64,000 bases of DNA from assembly GCF_003399635.1 (NCBI RefSeq), contig NZ_NBXB01000017.1, positions 1 through 64,000 on the forward strand. Direction: 5' to 3'. Shown here in pieces: positions 49,314-58,476 of the stretch. This stretch comes from Subtercola boreus (GTDB taxonomy: Bacteria > Actinomycetota > Actinomycetes > Actinomycetales > Microbacteriaceae). Within the stretch, counting starts at the first letter, position 1. Each line of letters opens with the position of its first letter. The translations under genes and the position numbers were made by a program. The notes beneath the pieces are model-generated. The model saw only the letters and a list, made by a program, of their open reading frames with translations, was not told where the DNA came from and did no database searches.

Positions 49314-50405
49314 GTGGGTGTTGTCCGCAAGTGGGTCTTTCCGATCATCCGACTCGTTGTCGTCGTCGCCATTGCGGCGGCGCTCTGCAAGTTGGCGTTC
49401 TTCCCGGACACGCAGGCGGTCGCCGATCCTGCTGTGCCGACGGGGGAGCTCACGGAACCGCAGGCCACGGTCGCGACTGGCACGATCTCGAACGACGTGA
49501 CGTTGAAGGCGACGGTGAGTGCGGATCCAGCGTCGCCGATCCGGGCGACAGCGATCGGCGTCGTCGACGAGGTGCAGGTGAAGGTCGGGGCGACGGTCGC
49601 CGCGGGTGACACCATCTTCGACATCAAGGTGGAGACCGAGCGCGATCCGGTTGAGACGACCGGGCCTGACGGCTCGACGGTGCAGACACCGCGGAAACCG
49701 CTCATCACATACGTCGAGGTGACGGCTCCGATCGCGGGCATCGTCAGCGCCCTGCCGGTGCTCGCGGGGCAGTCGATGGCCGTCGGAGACGTGGCCGGCC
49801 AGATCGCGCCACCGACCTTCTCGGTGACGGGGTCGCTGAACGCCGCCGACCAGTACCGGCTCGTCAGCCAGCCGACCGAGGCGCAGGTGGCGATCACCGG
49901 CGGGCCGGCACCGTTCGCCTGCACGAACCTCACGATCGTCACGCCGCTCGCGGGTTCGGATGGGAGCGGATCGGGTGGCTCGGGCGCGAACGGAGGCGGC
50001 GGGAGTAGCGGCAGCGGTGGCGGTGGCACGGATGGCGGCGGCCTCGGCTCGGGCAACACCCTCCGCTGCAGCGTGCCCGGCGACGTGCGCGTCTTCTCCG
50101 GACTCGCCGCCGACGTCACCATCGCCGCGGGCAAGGCCGAGAACGTGCTCGTCATCCCCACCACGGCCGTCGAGGGCACCGCGCTGAACGGCAACGTCTG
50201 GTTCGTGCTGCCCGACGGAACGACGGAGCAGAGGCCGGTCATCCTGGGCCTGACAGACGGCAGCATGGTGCAGGTCGTCTCGGGCCTTGCCGACGGGGAT
50301 GCGGTGCTGCAGTTCGTGCCCGGGGCGGTTGCGCCGACCGACGGCTGCAATGGAGCGCCAAACTGTTTCGACACCGGTGGCGGCGGTTTCGCCGTGGCGG
50401 GTTGA
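49314..50405 (+). CDS. periplasmic adaptor/membrane fusion protein (HlyD/MacA-like)
   Basis: A 363-residue protein with one N-terminal TM anchor ('FPIIRLVVVVAIAAALCKLA') and an adaptor body: a lipoyl/biotinyl-like half 'TAIGVVDEVQVKVGATVAAG' and its partner 'VTAPIAGIVSALPVLAGQSM', then a beta-barrel and a conserved 'VFSGLAADVTIAAGKAENVLVIPTTAVE' -like end (the first residues being the diagnostic V-I-P-T-A-V). A Gly/Ser-rich insert (~residues 214-250) lies between two Cys (~203 and ~254) that may pair outside the membrane. With the next two genes it forms a MacAB-type export system. GTG start with GAAGGTG upstream. Confidence 0.8.
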   Translation: MGVVRKWVFPIIRLVVVVAIAAALCKLAFFPDTQAVADPAVPTGELTEPQATVATGTISNDVTLKATVSADPASPIRATAIGVVDEVQVKVGATVAAGDTIFDIKVETERDPVETTGPDGSTVQTPRKPLITYVEVTAPIAGIVSALPVLAGQSMAVGDVAGQIAPPTFSVTGSLNAADQYRLVSQPTEAQVAITGGPAPFACTNLTIVTPLAGSDGSGSGGSGANGGGGSSGSGGGGTDGGGLGSGNTLRCSVPGDVRVFSGLAADVTIAAGKAENVLVIPTTAVEGTALNGNVWFVLPDGTTEQRPVILGLTDGSMVQVVSGLADGDAVLQFVPGAVAPTDGCNGAPNCFDTGGGGFAVAG

Positions 50406-50409
50406 GCGC

Positions 50410-51159
50410 GTGACGTTCCTCGAACTGAGGGGTGTGGGCCGCACGGTCTCCCGGCCGGATGACCGTCCCCTCGTCATCCTCGACGGCGTCGAGCTCGTGG
50501 TGGAGGTCGGTGACCGCCTCTCGATCGTCGGCCGGTCGGGCTCGGGCAAATCCACGCTGCTGAATCTGCTCGGGCTGCTCGATTCGCCCACCGAGGGCGA
50601 AATCTTTCTCGACGACGAACCCACGCGCCACTTCTCTGCACGGCGGCGTGACGTGACGCGGGGCCGCGACGTGGGCTTCATCTTCCAGCAGTTCAACCTG
50701 CTGCAGGGGCGTACCGCGCTCGAGAACGTGATGACGCCGCTGCTCTACGACACCGGATCGGCGTTCTGGCGACGCCGCGCGATCGCGAGCGAGATGCTCG
50801 ACCGGGTCGGGCTCGGACACCGCCTGTCGTCGACCCCGGATCGGCTCTCGGGAGGCGAACAGCAGCGCGTCGCGATCGCCCGCGCGCTGGTGCGGCGCCC
50901 CCGGCTCATCCTCGCCGACGAGCCGACCGGTGCCCTCGACATCGAGACGGGTGAGATCGTGATGGCGCTGCTCGACGAGATCGCGACGGCCTCGGATGCT
51001 GCGCTCGTGACGATCACGCACGACCCGGCGATCGCGGCGCTCGCGACGAGACGGTTCCGGTTGGAGAAGGGGGCGCTGGTGGATGCCGCGGCTCCCGTTC
51101 TGGCGCACGAAGGGGCCCCCGGACATCCGTTCGCCGACCCGTCGGGGAGCGACTCGTGA
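50410..51159 (+). CDS. ABC transporter ATP-binding protein (MacB-like)
   Basis: A 249-residue ABC ATPase: Walker A 'GRSGSGKSTLLNLLG', signature 'LSGGEQQRVAIA', Walker B 'LILADEPTGALD' and H-loop 'TITHDP'. It powers the next gene's permease, probably exporting a peptide, lipid or antimicrobial from the membrane. Its GTG start lies five bases after the adaptor stop and it overlaps the permease start by four bases, so the operon is translationally coupled. Confidence 0.88.
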   Translation: MTFLELRGVGRTVSRPDDRPLVILDGVELVVEVGDRLSIVGRSGSGKSTLLNLLGLLDSPTEGEIFLDDEPTRHFSARRRDVTRGRDVGFIFQQFNLLQGRTALENVMTPLLYDTGSAFWRRRAIASEMLDRVGLGHRLSSTPDRLSGGEQQRVAIARALVRRPRLILADEPTGALDIETGEIVMALLDEIATASDAALVTITHDPAIAALATRRFRLEKGALVDAAAPVLAHEGAPGHPFADPSGSDS

Positions 51160-52382
51160 AGGGCCTTGTGACCGCGTTCGTCGGGAGTGTCATCGAGGCG
51201 TGGGCGGAGCTCCGCATCCACCGCACGCGGGTGCTGCTCTCGCTGGTCGGCGTCGCGGTCGCGGTGTGTGCGCTCACCAGCGTGGTCGCGCTCGGCAACA
51301 TCGCGCAGCAGGCCACCATCGAGACGAGCGAGCGTTCGAGTGGGCGGCCCGCGACCCTCTACGTCTCCGCCTACACAGCCGACGGCTCCGCGCCGCCGAC
51401 CGCCACCATGGACAAGACCTGGAACGAGGCACTCGAACGGTACAGCGTGCACTACGCCAGCCGGGTGAACCAACAGCAGGTGAGCATCCAGTTCATCGAC
51501 GGCGTCAGCCCGGTGAACGCAACACTCGTCGACCAGCCGTACGGCACGATGCACCGGGTCGAGGTCGTTAGGGGATCGTGGTTCGGCGAGACGGATGCGA
51601 CCCGCCTCGCGCCCGCCCTGATCGTGAACGACATCTTCTGGCAGCGGCTCGGCTCGCCAGACCTCGCGACCCACCCGACCGTGAGCCTCGTCGGGTCGAA
51701 GCCGGTCACGGCCGTGATCACCGGGGTCATTGCCGCTCTTCCCTACGAGGACCAGCCCAGCATGATGATGCTGAACGACTCCTACACGCGGCTCGCGGAA
51801 CAGCTGGCGACGGATGCCTCGTACCCCTCCTATCCGTCGTACGAGATGTGGGTACCGCCCTCGGTCTCCGCGGAACTGACCACCCGGCTGCAGTCGGACT
51901 TCAGTGCCTCACTCGGCGAGGGTGCCACCGCCCAGGTGAACCGACAGGACTACGCCGCGTACGGCGACGACCCGTTCCTGCCGATCAAGCTGATGATCAG
52001 CGGGGTCGCGGTGCTCGTTCTGCTGCTCGGGGCGCTGGGGCTCGTGAACATCTCACTCGTGACGGTGCGGCAGCGCATCCAGGAGATTGGGATCCGGCGG
52101 AGCTTCGGCGCGACGGCCGCGCGGGTGTTCTTCGCGGTGATGATGGAGAGCGTGGTCGCCACGGTCGCGGCGGGGGTGGTCGGCGTGATGCTGTCGATCC
52201 TCATCGTGAAGAGCCCGTGGGTCGAGGATGTCATCTCGCAGGGGGTGAGCGACATCCCGGCGTTCCCGCTCGACGCCGCGCTGCTCGGGCTCGCGGCGGC
52301 GACCGTGGTGGGCGCGATCGCGGGCCTGCTGCCGGCGCTCGTGGCGGTGCGCGTGAAGGTGATCGACGCGATCCGCTACTGA
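51156..52382 (+). CDS. ABC transporter permease (MacB/FtsX-like)
   Basis: A 408-residue permease with an N-terminal TM ('RVLLSLVGVAVAVCALTSVV'), a large extracytoplasmic domain (residues ~60-270, 'WNEALERYSVHYASRVNQQQ'), and three C-terminal TM helices including 'LVLLLGALGLVNISLVTVRQRIQEIGIRRSFGATAARV', cut here to the diagnostic E-I-G-I-R-R-x-x-G-A motif of MacB/FtsX permeases. It works with the ATPase and adaptor as a mechanotransmission exporter. It is the last gene of the operon and converges on the next gene, overlapping 7 nt. Confidence 0.82.
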   Translation: MKGLVTAFVGSVIEAWAELRIHRTRVLLSLVGVAVAVCALTSVVALGNIAQQATIETSERSSGRPATLYVSAYTADGSAPPTATMDKTWNEALERYSVHYASRVNQQQVSIQFIDGVSPVNATLVDQPYGTMHRVEVVRGSWFGETDATRLAPALIVNDIFWQRLGSPDLATHPTVSLVGSKPVTAVITGVIAALPYEDQPSMMMLNDSYTRLAEQLATDASYPSYPSYEMWVPPSVSAELTTRLQSDFSASLGEGATAQVNRQDYAAYGDDPFLPIKLMISGVAVLVLLLGALGLVNISLVTVRQRIQEIGIRRSFGATAARVFFAVMMESVVATVAAGVVGVMLSILIVKSPWVEDVISQGVSDIPAFPLDAALLGLAAATVVGAIAGLLPALVAVRVKVIDAIRY

Positions 52383-54856
52383 CCGCCCGCGCCGGCCGGC
52401 GGCCCGCCCGGCGCGGCCGGCGTGTCGGTGGCGCGCGAGGGCGACCCGCCCTGCGTGCCCGGGACGGCGGTCAGCGGTGCGGTGCGGGGATCCTCGACGG
52501 TGTACCCGAGCTCGCGGAGCTCCGACACGACCACGCCCACCGAGCCGTCTCGCAGGGCGGAACCGGCCACGACCCAAGCCGGCACGGTCTTTCGGGGATC
52601 GAGCCAGGGAGCCTCCCCGTCGCCGTCGCGACTGATCCGTGCCAGGTCGTGAGCTGTGACCGCGGCTCTCTGCTTCGTCGACATTCCCAGGAGCTTCAGC
52701 ACCTTCTTCTTCGTGAGGCCGACGGAGGGCGGACGACGTGGCGTGGTGACGACGCTGACACCGAAGGAGGCCAAGCGCGAAGCGAGCGTCTCTTCGGAGA
52801 GACCGAGCCGCTCTGCTGCCTCTGCCATGCGCTCGCCAGGCATGGGCTGGGACCTGTCGTAGAACGGCGATCGGGAGTCCTGATCGCAACTGAGGAGCAC
52901 CAGGTCGCCGTCGGTCACGTCTTTCCCGTCGAGCTCGAGGTCGGGCAGCTTGGCGAAGCCGAGTGCGCGGAGCTCGGCCAGGAGAGTTGCGACGGTGAGG
53001 CCGGACGCACGGGAGGCGGCGACGATGTGCTCGAGCCCGATCATCCACACGGCATTGCGCCACGGGGCGATTCCCTCTCCGTTCTCGCTCATCGCTCTCA
53101 GAACGCCGGGGCTGAGCGGTGAGCTGTGGAGGGTGCGGGCGCGGTCTGCGAAATCGATGCCCCGGGCATCCAGAGCGGCGACGACCTGCTCCGTCGACAC
53201 GTCGAGCTGACGGGCGCACAGCAGAATGGCCAGCCCCGTCACCGGGAGTGGTTCGCCGTCGGCGTCGGCCCGCCCGTTGAAGGAGAGGCTCGCACGAACG
53301 ATCGGGTCGCTCTCGGGCAGCGAGTCCGCGTCGCGGGGCACGCGGAGGCCGAGTTCACGTGCCCGCTCGACGATGCGGGCGACGGGATGGCCGAGCAGGC
53401 GCTCGGCTTCGTAGACGGAGGCTGCGCTGCCGAACCAGGGACTGGCGGCGTCTGTGGTGCCGATCTGCTGGGAGCCGCCCGCGGCTCCGAGAAACACCGC
53501 GTCGGACGGCAGCGCGGGCACGGGTGCTGTCTCGGTCGGGGCTATGCCGACCGCTTCGAACATGCCCCCCGACCGCAGGCGGGAGAAGCGCCACTGCAGA
53601 ACGGAATCCGTGTGACCCGCTGGGCCGCTGTATTCGTCGCCCAGGGTGTACCCCGCGACCCCGATCGCGTACTCATGACCGTGGAGATGCGACCTCGTCG
53701 GCTGGTGCTCGATCGCCCGCAGCACCAGGGCGTCTGCGATCTTGAGGGAGAAGGCCGATGTGCGCGAGAGCCAGCCCGGGTCGCCCACGATGTGCCAGGC
53801 CTGATCGATGGCTGCCGCGGCCCGCCCCACCGCCAGGGCATCGATGACGCCCTCGTCGAGGCGGACCGCCCGGCGCCGGTCCGCTGTGAGTGGAGGGGCG
53901 GAGGGGCCGGCCAGGTTGACGACCATGCCAGAGCGCGAGGCGTCGATCCAGATTCCGTCGGCCAGCACGGCTCCCCAGCCGCTCGTCCACCACAGCTCAG
54001 GACCGGTGCGGACAGCATCGGCGACGCCGGGGAGCAGAGCCGAACCTCGGTTGAGGACGCCGGGTGCCCAACGGTGTTCCAATGAGTCCCGATCGCTGAC
54101 CCGGAGCCGAAACGGGCAGACCAGCACGAGGTTCCTCAGCGTGGTGAGGGCTGAGACGTTCATCCCCGGCTTCAGCCAGAGTCGCACCCTGGTACCGTGC
54201 GATGGGGCCGGCGCATCGCGGTTCAGATCGAACTCTGCCGTGGGGCCCGGGATGTGCGCCCGGAGGGCGTCACCGACCGAGCCGTCGCGGTTCAGGCGTG
54301 TCGTGGTCACGGTGAGGGCATCGGCGATCATGAAGTACGAAAGCACGCCAATGCCGAAACGCGAGTTCTGCCAGAGTTCGACGGGTGGATCTGCCTTCGC
54401 GAAAGCCGCGGCCTCCTCGATTCTCTCCGAGAGGTCGGATGCTCGTACTCCCGCCTGGCAAAAGGCCTGCTCGAACTCTGCCGGGCCCATGCCGGCACCT
54501 GTGTCGACGAAGTCGACGAAAGCCCGCCCGGCCGCATCGACACCCTGCTCGATCTCGATCTCGATCGCCATGGCGCTGGCGTCGTGAATGTCGCCGTCGC
54601 TGTTGTCATCGCTGTCGTCGCGGTCGTCGCTGTCGAGCGAGGAGTGCCGGTCCGGATCCACAAACTCGCGCCGGGCAGTTGCGAGGCGGCACGCGTCGAC
54701 CGCGTTCTGGTAGAGCTCCCGGAGTGCGAGCGAGGGATCGCCGTAGAGGTTCTCGCCCATCAGCAGTTCTCGCACCCTGTCTTCGGCGAGATGGAAGCGG
54801 AGCCCCCTCGCCACGGGCGGAGCCTGAGGAGAAGTGACGAATGCTCGTTCTATCAT
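52376..54856 (-). CDS. GHKL (Hsp90-like) ATPase with tandem winged helices
   Basis: An 826-residue protein. The N-terminal ATPase has the GHKL motifs 'LALRELYQNAVDACRLA' (Glu47, Asn51), 'FVDTGAGMG' (118-124) and 'SRFGIGVLSYFMIAD' (165-179), like Hsp90/MutL. The C-terminal half carries at least five related winged-helix-like units (~490-800), e.g. 'CARQLDVSTEQVVAALDARG' and 'AERLGLSEETLASRLASFG'. Architectures of this type occur in actinobacterial NTP-dependent conflict systems, where the wHTH repeats associate with effector modules. No effector gene is adjacent here, so the role is open. Confidence 0.7.
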   Translation of the reverse strand: MIERAFVTSPQAPPVARGLRFHLAEDRVRELLMGENLYGDPSLALRELYQNAVDACRLATARREFVDPDRHSSLDSDDRDDSDDNSDGDIHDASAMAIEIEIEQGVDAAGRAFVDFVDTGAGMGPAEFEQAFCQAGVRASDLSERIEEAAAFAKADPPVELWQNSRFGIGVLSYFMIADALTVTTTRLNRDGSVGDALRAHIPGPTAEFDLNRDAPAPSHGTRVRLWLKPGMNVSALTTLRNLVLVCPFRLRVSDRDSLEHRWAPGVLNRGSALLPGVADAVRTGPELWWTSGWGAVLADGIWIDASRSGMVVNLAGPSAPPLTADRRRAVRLDEGVIDALAVGRAAAAIDQAWHIVGDPGWLSRTSAFSLKIADALVLRAIEHQPTRSHLHGHEYAIGVAGYTLGDEYSGPAGHTDSVLQWRFSRLRSGGMFEAVGIAPTETAPVPALPSDAVFLGAAGGSQQIGTTDAASPWFGSAASVYEAERLLGHPVARIVERARELGLRVPRDADSLPESDPIVRASLSFNGRADADGEPLPVTGLAILLCARQLDVSTEQVVAALDARGIDFADRARTLHSSPLSPGVLRAMSENGEGIAPWRNAVWMIGLEHIVAASRASGLTVATLLAELRALGFAKLPDLELDGKDVTDGDLVLLSCDQDSRSPFYDRSQPMPGERMAEAAERLGLSEETLASRLASFGVSVVTTPRRPPSVGLTKKKVLKLLGMSTKQRAAVTAHDLARISRDGDGEAPWLDPRKTVPAWVVAGSALRDGSVGVVVSELRELGYTVEDPRTAPLTAVPGTQGGSPSRATDTPAAPGGPPAGAGGQ

Positions 54857-54912
54857 CTCTCGATGGTAGCTCAGTCCCCGCGGCGTGGGGGTTCGGGGTC
54901 AGGCGCTGGAGG

Positions 54913-56811
54913 CTAGGGGAGCTTCGCCAGACCCGCGCGGAGGCGCGCCAGCTCGGTCACGAGGGTCTCGGGCATCCGGTCGGCGCCGAGAGTATCGAAG
55001 TAGTCTTCCGTCTCGTCGGCCTCGGCCAGCCAGGCGGACTTGTCGACGCCGGTGAGGGTCGCGAGGTCGGCGTCCGACAGGCCGAGGCCGTCGACGTTCA
55101 GCTCGTGCACGAGGGGCAGGCCGCCGATCGGGGTCTGGCGTGCGGCGACGTCCCCTTCGAGGCGGCGGATGATCCACTCGACCACCCGCGAGTTCTCGGC
55201 GAAGCCGGGCCAGATGTACGACCCGGCGGAGTCCTTGCGGAACCAATTGACCTGGAAGATCGGGGGAGCGTTCTCGCCGAGCACGTCGCCCATGTCGAGC
55301 CAGTGCTGGAAGTAGTCGGCCATGTTGTAGCCGACGAACGGCAGCATCGCGAAGGGGTCGTGGCGGAGGCGCCCGACGGCGCCGGCCGCCGCAGCGGTGG
55401 TCTCCGAGGCCATTGTGGCCCCGACGAACACGCCGTGCGCCCAGTTCTTCGACTGCGCCACAAGCGGCACGGTCGATGGGCGACGGCCGCCGAAAAGGAT
55501 CGCGTCGACGACGACGCCTTCGGGCGACTCCCACTCCGCAGCGATCGAGGGGCACTGGTCGGCCGTCACCGTGAAGCGGGCGTTCGGGTGTGCGGCGGCG
55601 GTCGAGGAGGCCGGCGTCCAGTCGTTGCCCTGCCAGTCGAGCAGATGCGACGGCGGGGTGGGCGTGAGACCCTCCCACCAGACATCCCCATCGTCCCGGA
55701 GCGCGACGTTCGTGAAAATCGTGTTGCCCCACATGGTGTCGACGGCCGTCTGGTTCGTCTCGATGCCGGTGCCGGGGGCGACGCCGAAGAAGCCGCGCTC
55801 GGGGTTGATCGCGCGGAGCTTGCCGTCGGGGCCGGGGCGCATCCAGACGATGTCGTCGCCGATGGTTTCGACCGTCCAGCCCGGAGTGGTGGGCTTCAGC
55901 ATGGCGAGGTTCGTCTTGCCGCAGGCCGACGGGAACGCAGCGGCGACGTGGTAGGCGCGGCCCTCGGGCGACGTGATCTTGACGAGCAGCATGTGCTCGG
56001 CCATCCAGCCCTCGTCTCGAGCCATCACCGACGCGATGCGCAAGGCGAAGCACTTCTTGCCGAGCAGGGCGTTTCCGCCGTAACCCGATCCGAACGACCA
56101 GATCTCGCGGGTCTCCGGGAAGTGCGCGATGTACTTCGAGGGGTTGTGCGGCCACGCGACATCCACATCGCCGGCGGAAAGTGGCGCGCCGACGCTGTGC
56201 AGTGCGGGCACCCAGGGGGTGTCGTCGGTGATCAGGTCGAGAACGTCAGTTCCGATCCGGGTCATCAGCGCCATGCTGGCGACGACGTAGGGCGAGTCGG
56301 TGACCTGCACGCCGACCTGCGAGAGCGGGCCACCGACCGGGCCCATCGAGAACGGCACGACGTACATCGTGCGCCCGCGCATGCTGCCGCGGAAAAGCGG
56401 GATGAGCTCGTTCTTTATCTCAGACGGCTCGCGCCAGTTGTTCGTAGGGCCGGCGTCGATCTCCGTGGGCGAGCAGATGAAGGTGCGGTCTTCGACGCGG
56501 GCGACGTCGGCCGGATCGCTGCGGGCCAGGAAGCTGTTCGGGCGCCACTCCGGGTTCAGCCGGATGAGGGTGCCCTGCGAAACCATCTCTTTGGTCAGGC
56601 GATCGTATTCGGCCGTCGATCCGTCGCACCAGACTACGTCAGTGGGCTCGGTGAGCGCGGTGACGTCGGCGATCCACGCAGCCAGCCCGGCATCGATGCG
56701 CAGGGTGGGCGGAGTCTCGGATGCCCGGTCGGGGCGGGTTCCGACGCTGTCGACTCGGGTGGGGTACTTCGACGTAATGGTTTTCTGTGTCGGTCGTTGC
56801 AAGAGGCTCAC
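54913..56811 (-). CDS. pckG: GTP-dependent phosphoenolpyruvate carboxykinase
   Basis: A 632-residue PEP carboxykinase of the GTP type. Kinase-1a P-loop with the catalytic Cys in '[14 protein letters not shown]' (~294-302), kinase-2 '[10 protein letters not shown]' just after, and '[19 protein letters not shown]' in the N-terminal substrate part. It converts oxaloacetate and GTP to PEP, feeding gluconeogenesis. The GTG at 56811 has GGAG 5 nt upstream and avoids the N-terminal extension, which looks non-coding. Divergent from a RamB-like regulator across ~140 bp. Confidence 0.92.
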   Translation of the reverse strand: MSLLQRPTQKTITSKYPTRVDSVGTRPDRASETPPTLRIDAGLAAWIADVTALTEPTDVVWCDGSTAEYDRLTKEMVSQGTLIRLNPEWRPNSFLARSDPADVARVEDRTFICSPTEIDAGPTNNWREPSEIKNELIPLFRGSMRGRTMYVVPFSMGPVGGPLSQVGVQVTDSPYVVASMALMTRIGTDVLDLITDDTPWVPALHSVGAPLSAGDVDVAWPHNPSKYIAHFPETREIWSFGSGYGGNALLGKKCFALRIASVMARDEGWMAEHMLLVKITSPEGRAYHVAAAFPSACGKTNLAMLKPTTPGWTVETIGDDIVWMRPGPDGKLRAINPERGFFGVAPGTGIETNQTAVDTMWGNTIFTNVALRDDGDVWWEGLTPTPPSHLLDWQGNDWTPASSTAAAHPNARFTVTADQCPSIAAEWESPEGVVVDAILFGGRRPSTVPLVAQSKNWAHGVFVGATMASETTAAAAGAVGRLRHDPFAMLPFVGYNMADYFQHWLDMGDVLGENAPPIFQVNWFRKDSAGSYIWPGFAENSRVVEWIIRRLEGDVAARQTPIGGLPLVHELNVDGLGLSDADLATLTGVDKSAWLAEADETEDYFDTLGADRMPETLVTELARLRAGLAKLP

Positions 56812-56954
56812 GATCGCTCCGCTCGTTCTGTGACGGGCACCCTTCGGTTGAAAGAGTGCAGAAGTTCTGGGGTGTTCTTCCACTGTGCGCTCAATTTGCG
56901 CTAAATTCAGAGAAACCATCGCGAAAGATCGCCCGTTCTTTACAGGAGGCAAAG
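56812..56954. promoter_or_regulatory. divergent pckG/RamB-like promoter region with AT dyad
   Basis: AATTTGCGCTAAATT at 56893-56907 is a near-palindrome with AATTT/AAATT arms. In corynebacteria the RamB regulator binds a related motif and controls acetate and gluconeogenic genes including pck-type genes. The dyad lies between the two divergent starts, where one factor could control both. Confidence 0.45.
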
Positions 56955-58394
56955 ATGCCATCGACTCTCGACCTGATCACGCTCGGTCGCCGCATCCGGC
57001 ATTTCCGGAAGGCCGCCGACCTCACGCTCGACCAGCTGGGCGAGAAGGTGGGGGTCGTCGGCAGCCAGCTGTCGCTCATCGAGAACGGCCGGCGGGAGCC
57101 GAAGTTCTCCCTCCTGCAGTCGCTCTCCTCCGTGCTCGGCGTACCGCTCTCCGACCTGCTCTCCGAGGAGGCGCCGGATGCCCGCACCGCCCTCGAGATC
57201 GAGCTGGCCCGGGCGCAGACCGGCGATCTCTACGCCTCGCTCGGGCTCCCGCGCGTTCCCGCCAGCCGGAACCTCCCGCAGGAGACGCTCGAGTCGCTCG
57301 TGGGCCTTCACCGCGAGCTGATCCGGCGCGCGACAGAGTCGATCGCTACGCCCGAGGAGGCGCGCCGGGCGAACACCGAGTCGCGTGAGCGGATGCGTGA
57401 GCAGAACAACCACCTGCCCGAGCTCGAGAAGGTCGTCGAGCAGACACTGGCGCGCGTCGGCCACACTGGCGGGGCGCTCAGCCACCGCACGGTGAGCCTG
57501 TTGGCCGAGGACCTCGGCTTCCGCCTTATCCACGTCAATGATCTGCCGCACTCCGCCCGCTCAGTGACCGACCTCGAGAGTGGTCGTATCTACCTGCCGC
57601 CGGCGTCGATCCCGGGTGGGCACGGGCTCCGTTCGATGGCCCTCCAGGCGATGGCGCACCGTGTGCTCGGGCACACGCCCCCGCAGAACTACGCGGACTT
57701 CCTGCAGCAGCGGCTCGAGATCAACTACTTCGCGGCGGCGTCGCTGATGCCCGAGGCGGCATCGGTGAAGTTCCTGCAGGCGGCGAAGGCCCGGCGCGAC
57801 CTCTCCGTCGAGGACTTCCGCGACGCATTCGGTGTCACCCACGAAGCAGCGGCGCTGCGGATGACCAACCTCGCCACCTCGCACCTCGGCATCGACGTGC
57901 ACTTCCTGCGCCTCACGGATGACGGGGCCATCCAGAAGGCGTACGAGAACGATGGGTTACCGCTGCCGCAGGACGTGACAGGGGCGGTGGAGGGCCAGTT
58001 CGTCTGCCGCAACTGGGCCGCGCGCGTCGCACTCACCCGCACGAATCGCAGCACCGAATTCTACCAGTACACCGACACTCCGTCGGGAACGTTCTGGTGC
58101 GCCACCCAGACCGGGACGACCGCCGCGGGCGAGTTCTCGATCAGCTTCGGCACCTCGTTCGCCGACGCGAAGTGGTTCCGCGGGCGCGACACCGAGAAGC
58201 GCGCGCTCTCCCGCTGCCCCGACGAGTCGTGCTGCCGGCGCCCCGCTTCGGCACTGGTGGAACGCTGGTCGGAGAGCGCTTGGCCGAGCGCCCGGCTGCA
58301 CGCACACGTGCTCTCGCCGTTGCCGTCGGGCAAGTTCCCGGGGGTCGACGACCGGGAAGTGTACGAGTTCCTCGAGTCGCACGCGGCATCGTAG
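56955..58394 (+). CDS. RamB-like transcriptional regulator (XRE plus ScfR/IrrE-like domain)
   Basis: A 479-residue regulator. The N-terminal XRE HTH is '[20 protein letters not shown]' then '[21 protein letters not shown]'. The central part has '[14 protein letters not shown]', an ImmA/IrrE-type metal-like segment lacking the Glu of the HE-x-x-H motif, and the C-terminus has '[13 protein letters not shown]', the Cys-rich ScfR signature. This is the domain order of RamB/ScfR short-chain acyl-CoA sensing regulators, which control acetate, glyoxylate and propionate genes. GGAGG precedes the ATG. Confidence 0.85.
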   Translation: MPSTLDLITLGRRIRHFRKAADLTLDQLGEKVGVVGSQLSLIENGRREPKFSLLQSLSSVLGVPLSDLLSEEAPDARTALEIELARAQTGDLYASLGLPRVPASRNLPQETLESLVGLHRELIRRATESIATPEEARRANTESRERMREQNNHLPELEKVVEQTLARVGHTGGALSHRTVSLLAEDLGFRLIHVNDLPHSARSVTDLESGRIYLPPASIPGGHGLRSMALQAMAHRVLGHTPPQNYADFLQQRLEINYFAAASLMPEAASVKFLQAAKARRDLSVEDFRDAFGVTHEAAALRMTNLATSHLGIDVHFLRLTDDGAIQKAYENDGLPLPQDVTGAVEGQFVCRNWAARVALTRTNRSTEFYQYTDTPSGTFWCATQTGTTAAGEFSISFGTSFADAKWFRGRDTEKRALSRCPDESCCRRPASALVERWSESAWPSARLHAHVLSPLPSGKFPGVDDREVYEFLESHAAS

Positions 58395-58476
58395 GGTTCT
58401 GGGCCGCCCGGCCGCTTCGCCCGGGTCCCCCTAAATGAGGCCTGTGGATGTCGGCGGGCGGGGTTACTCTCGACAC

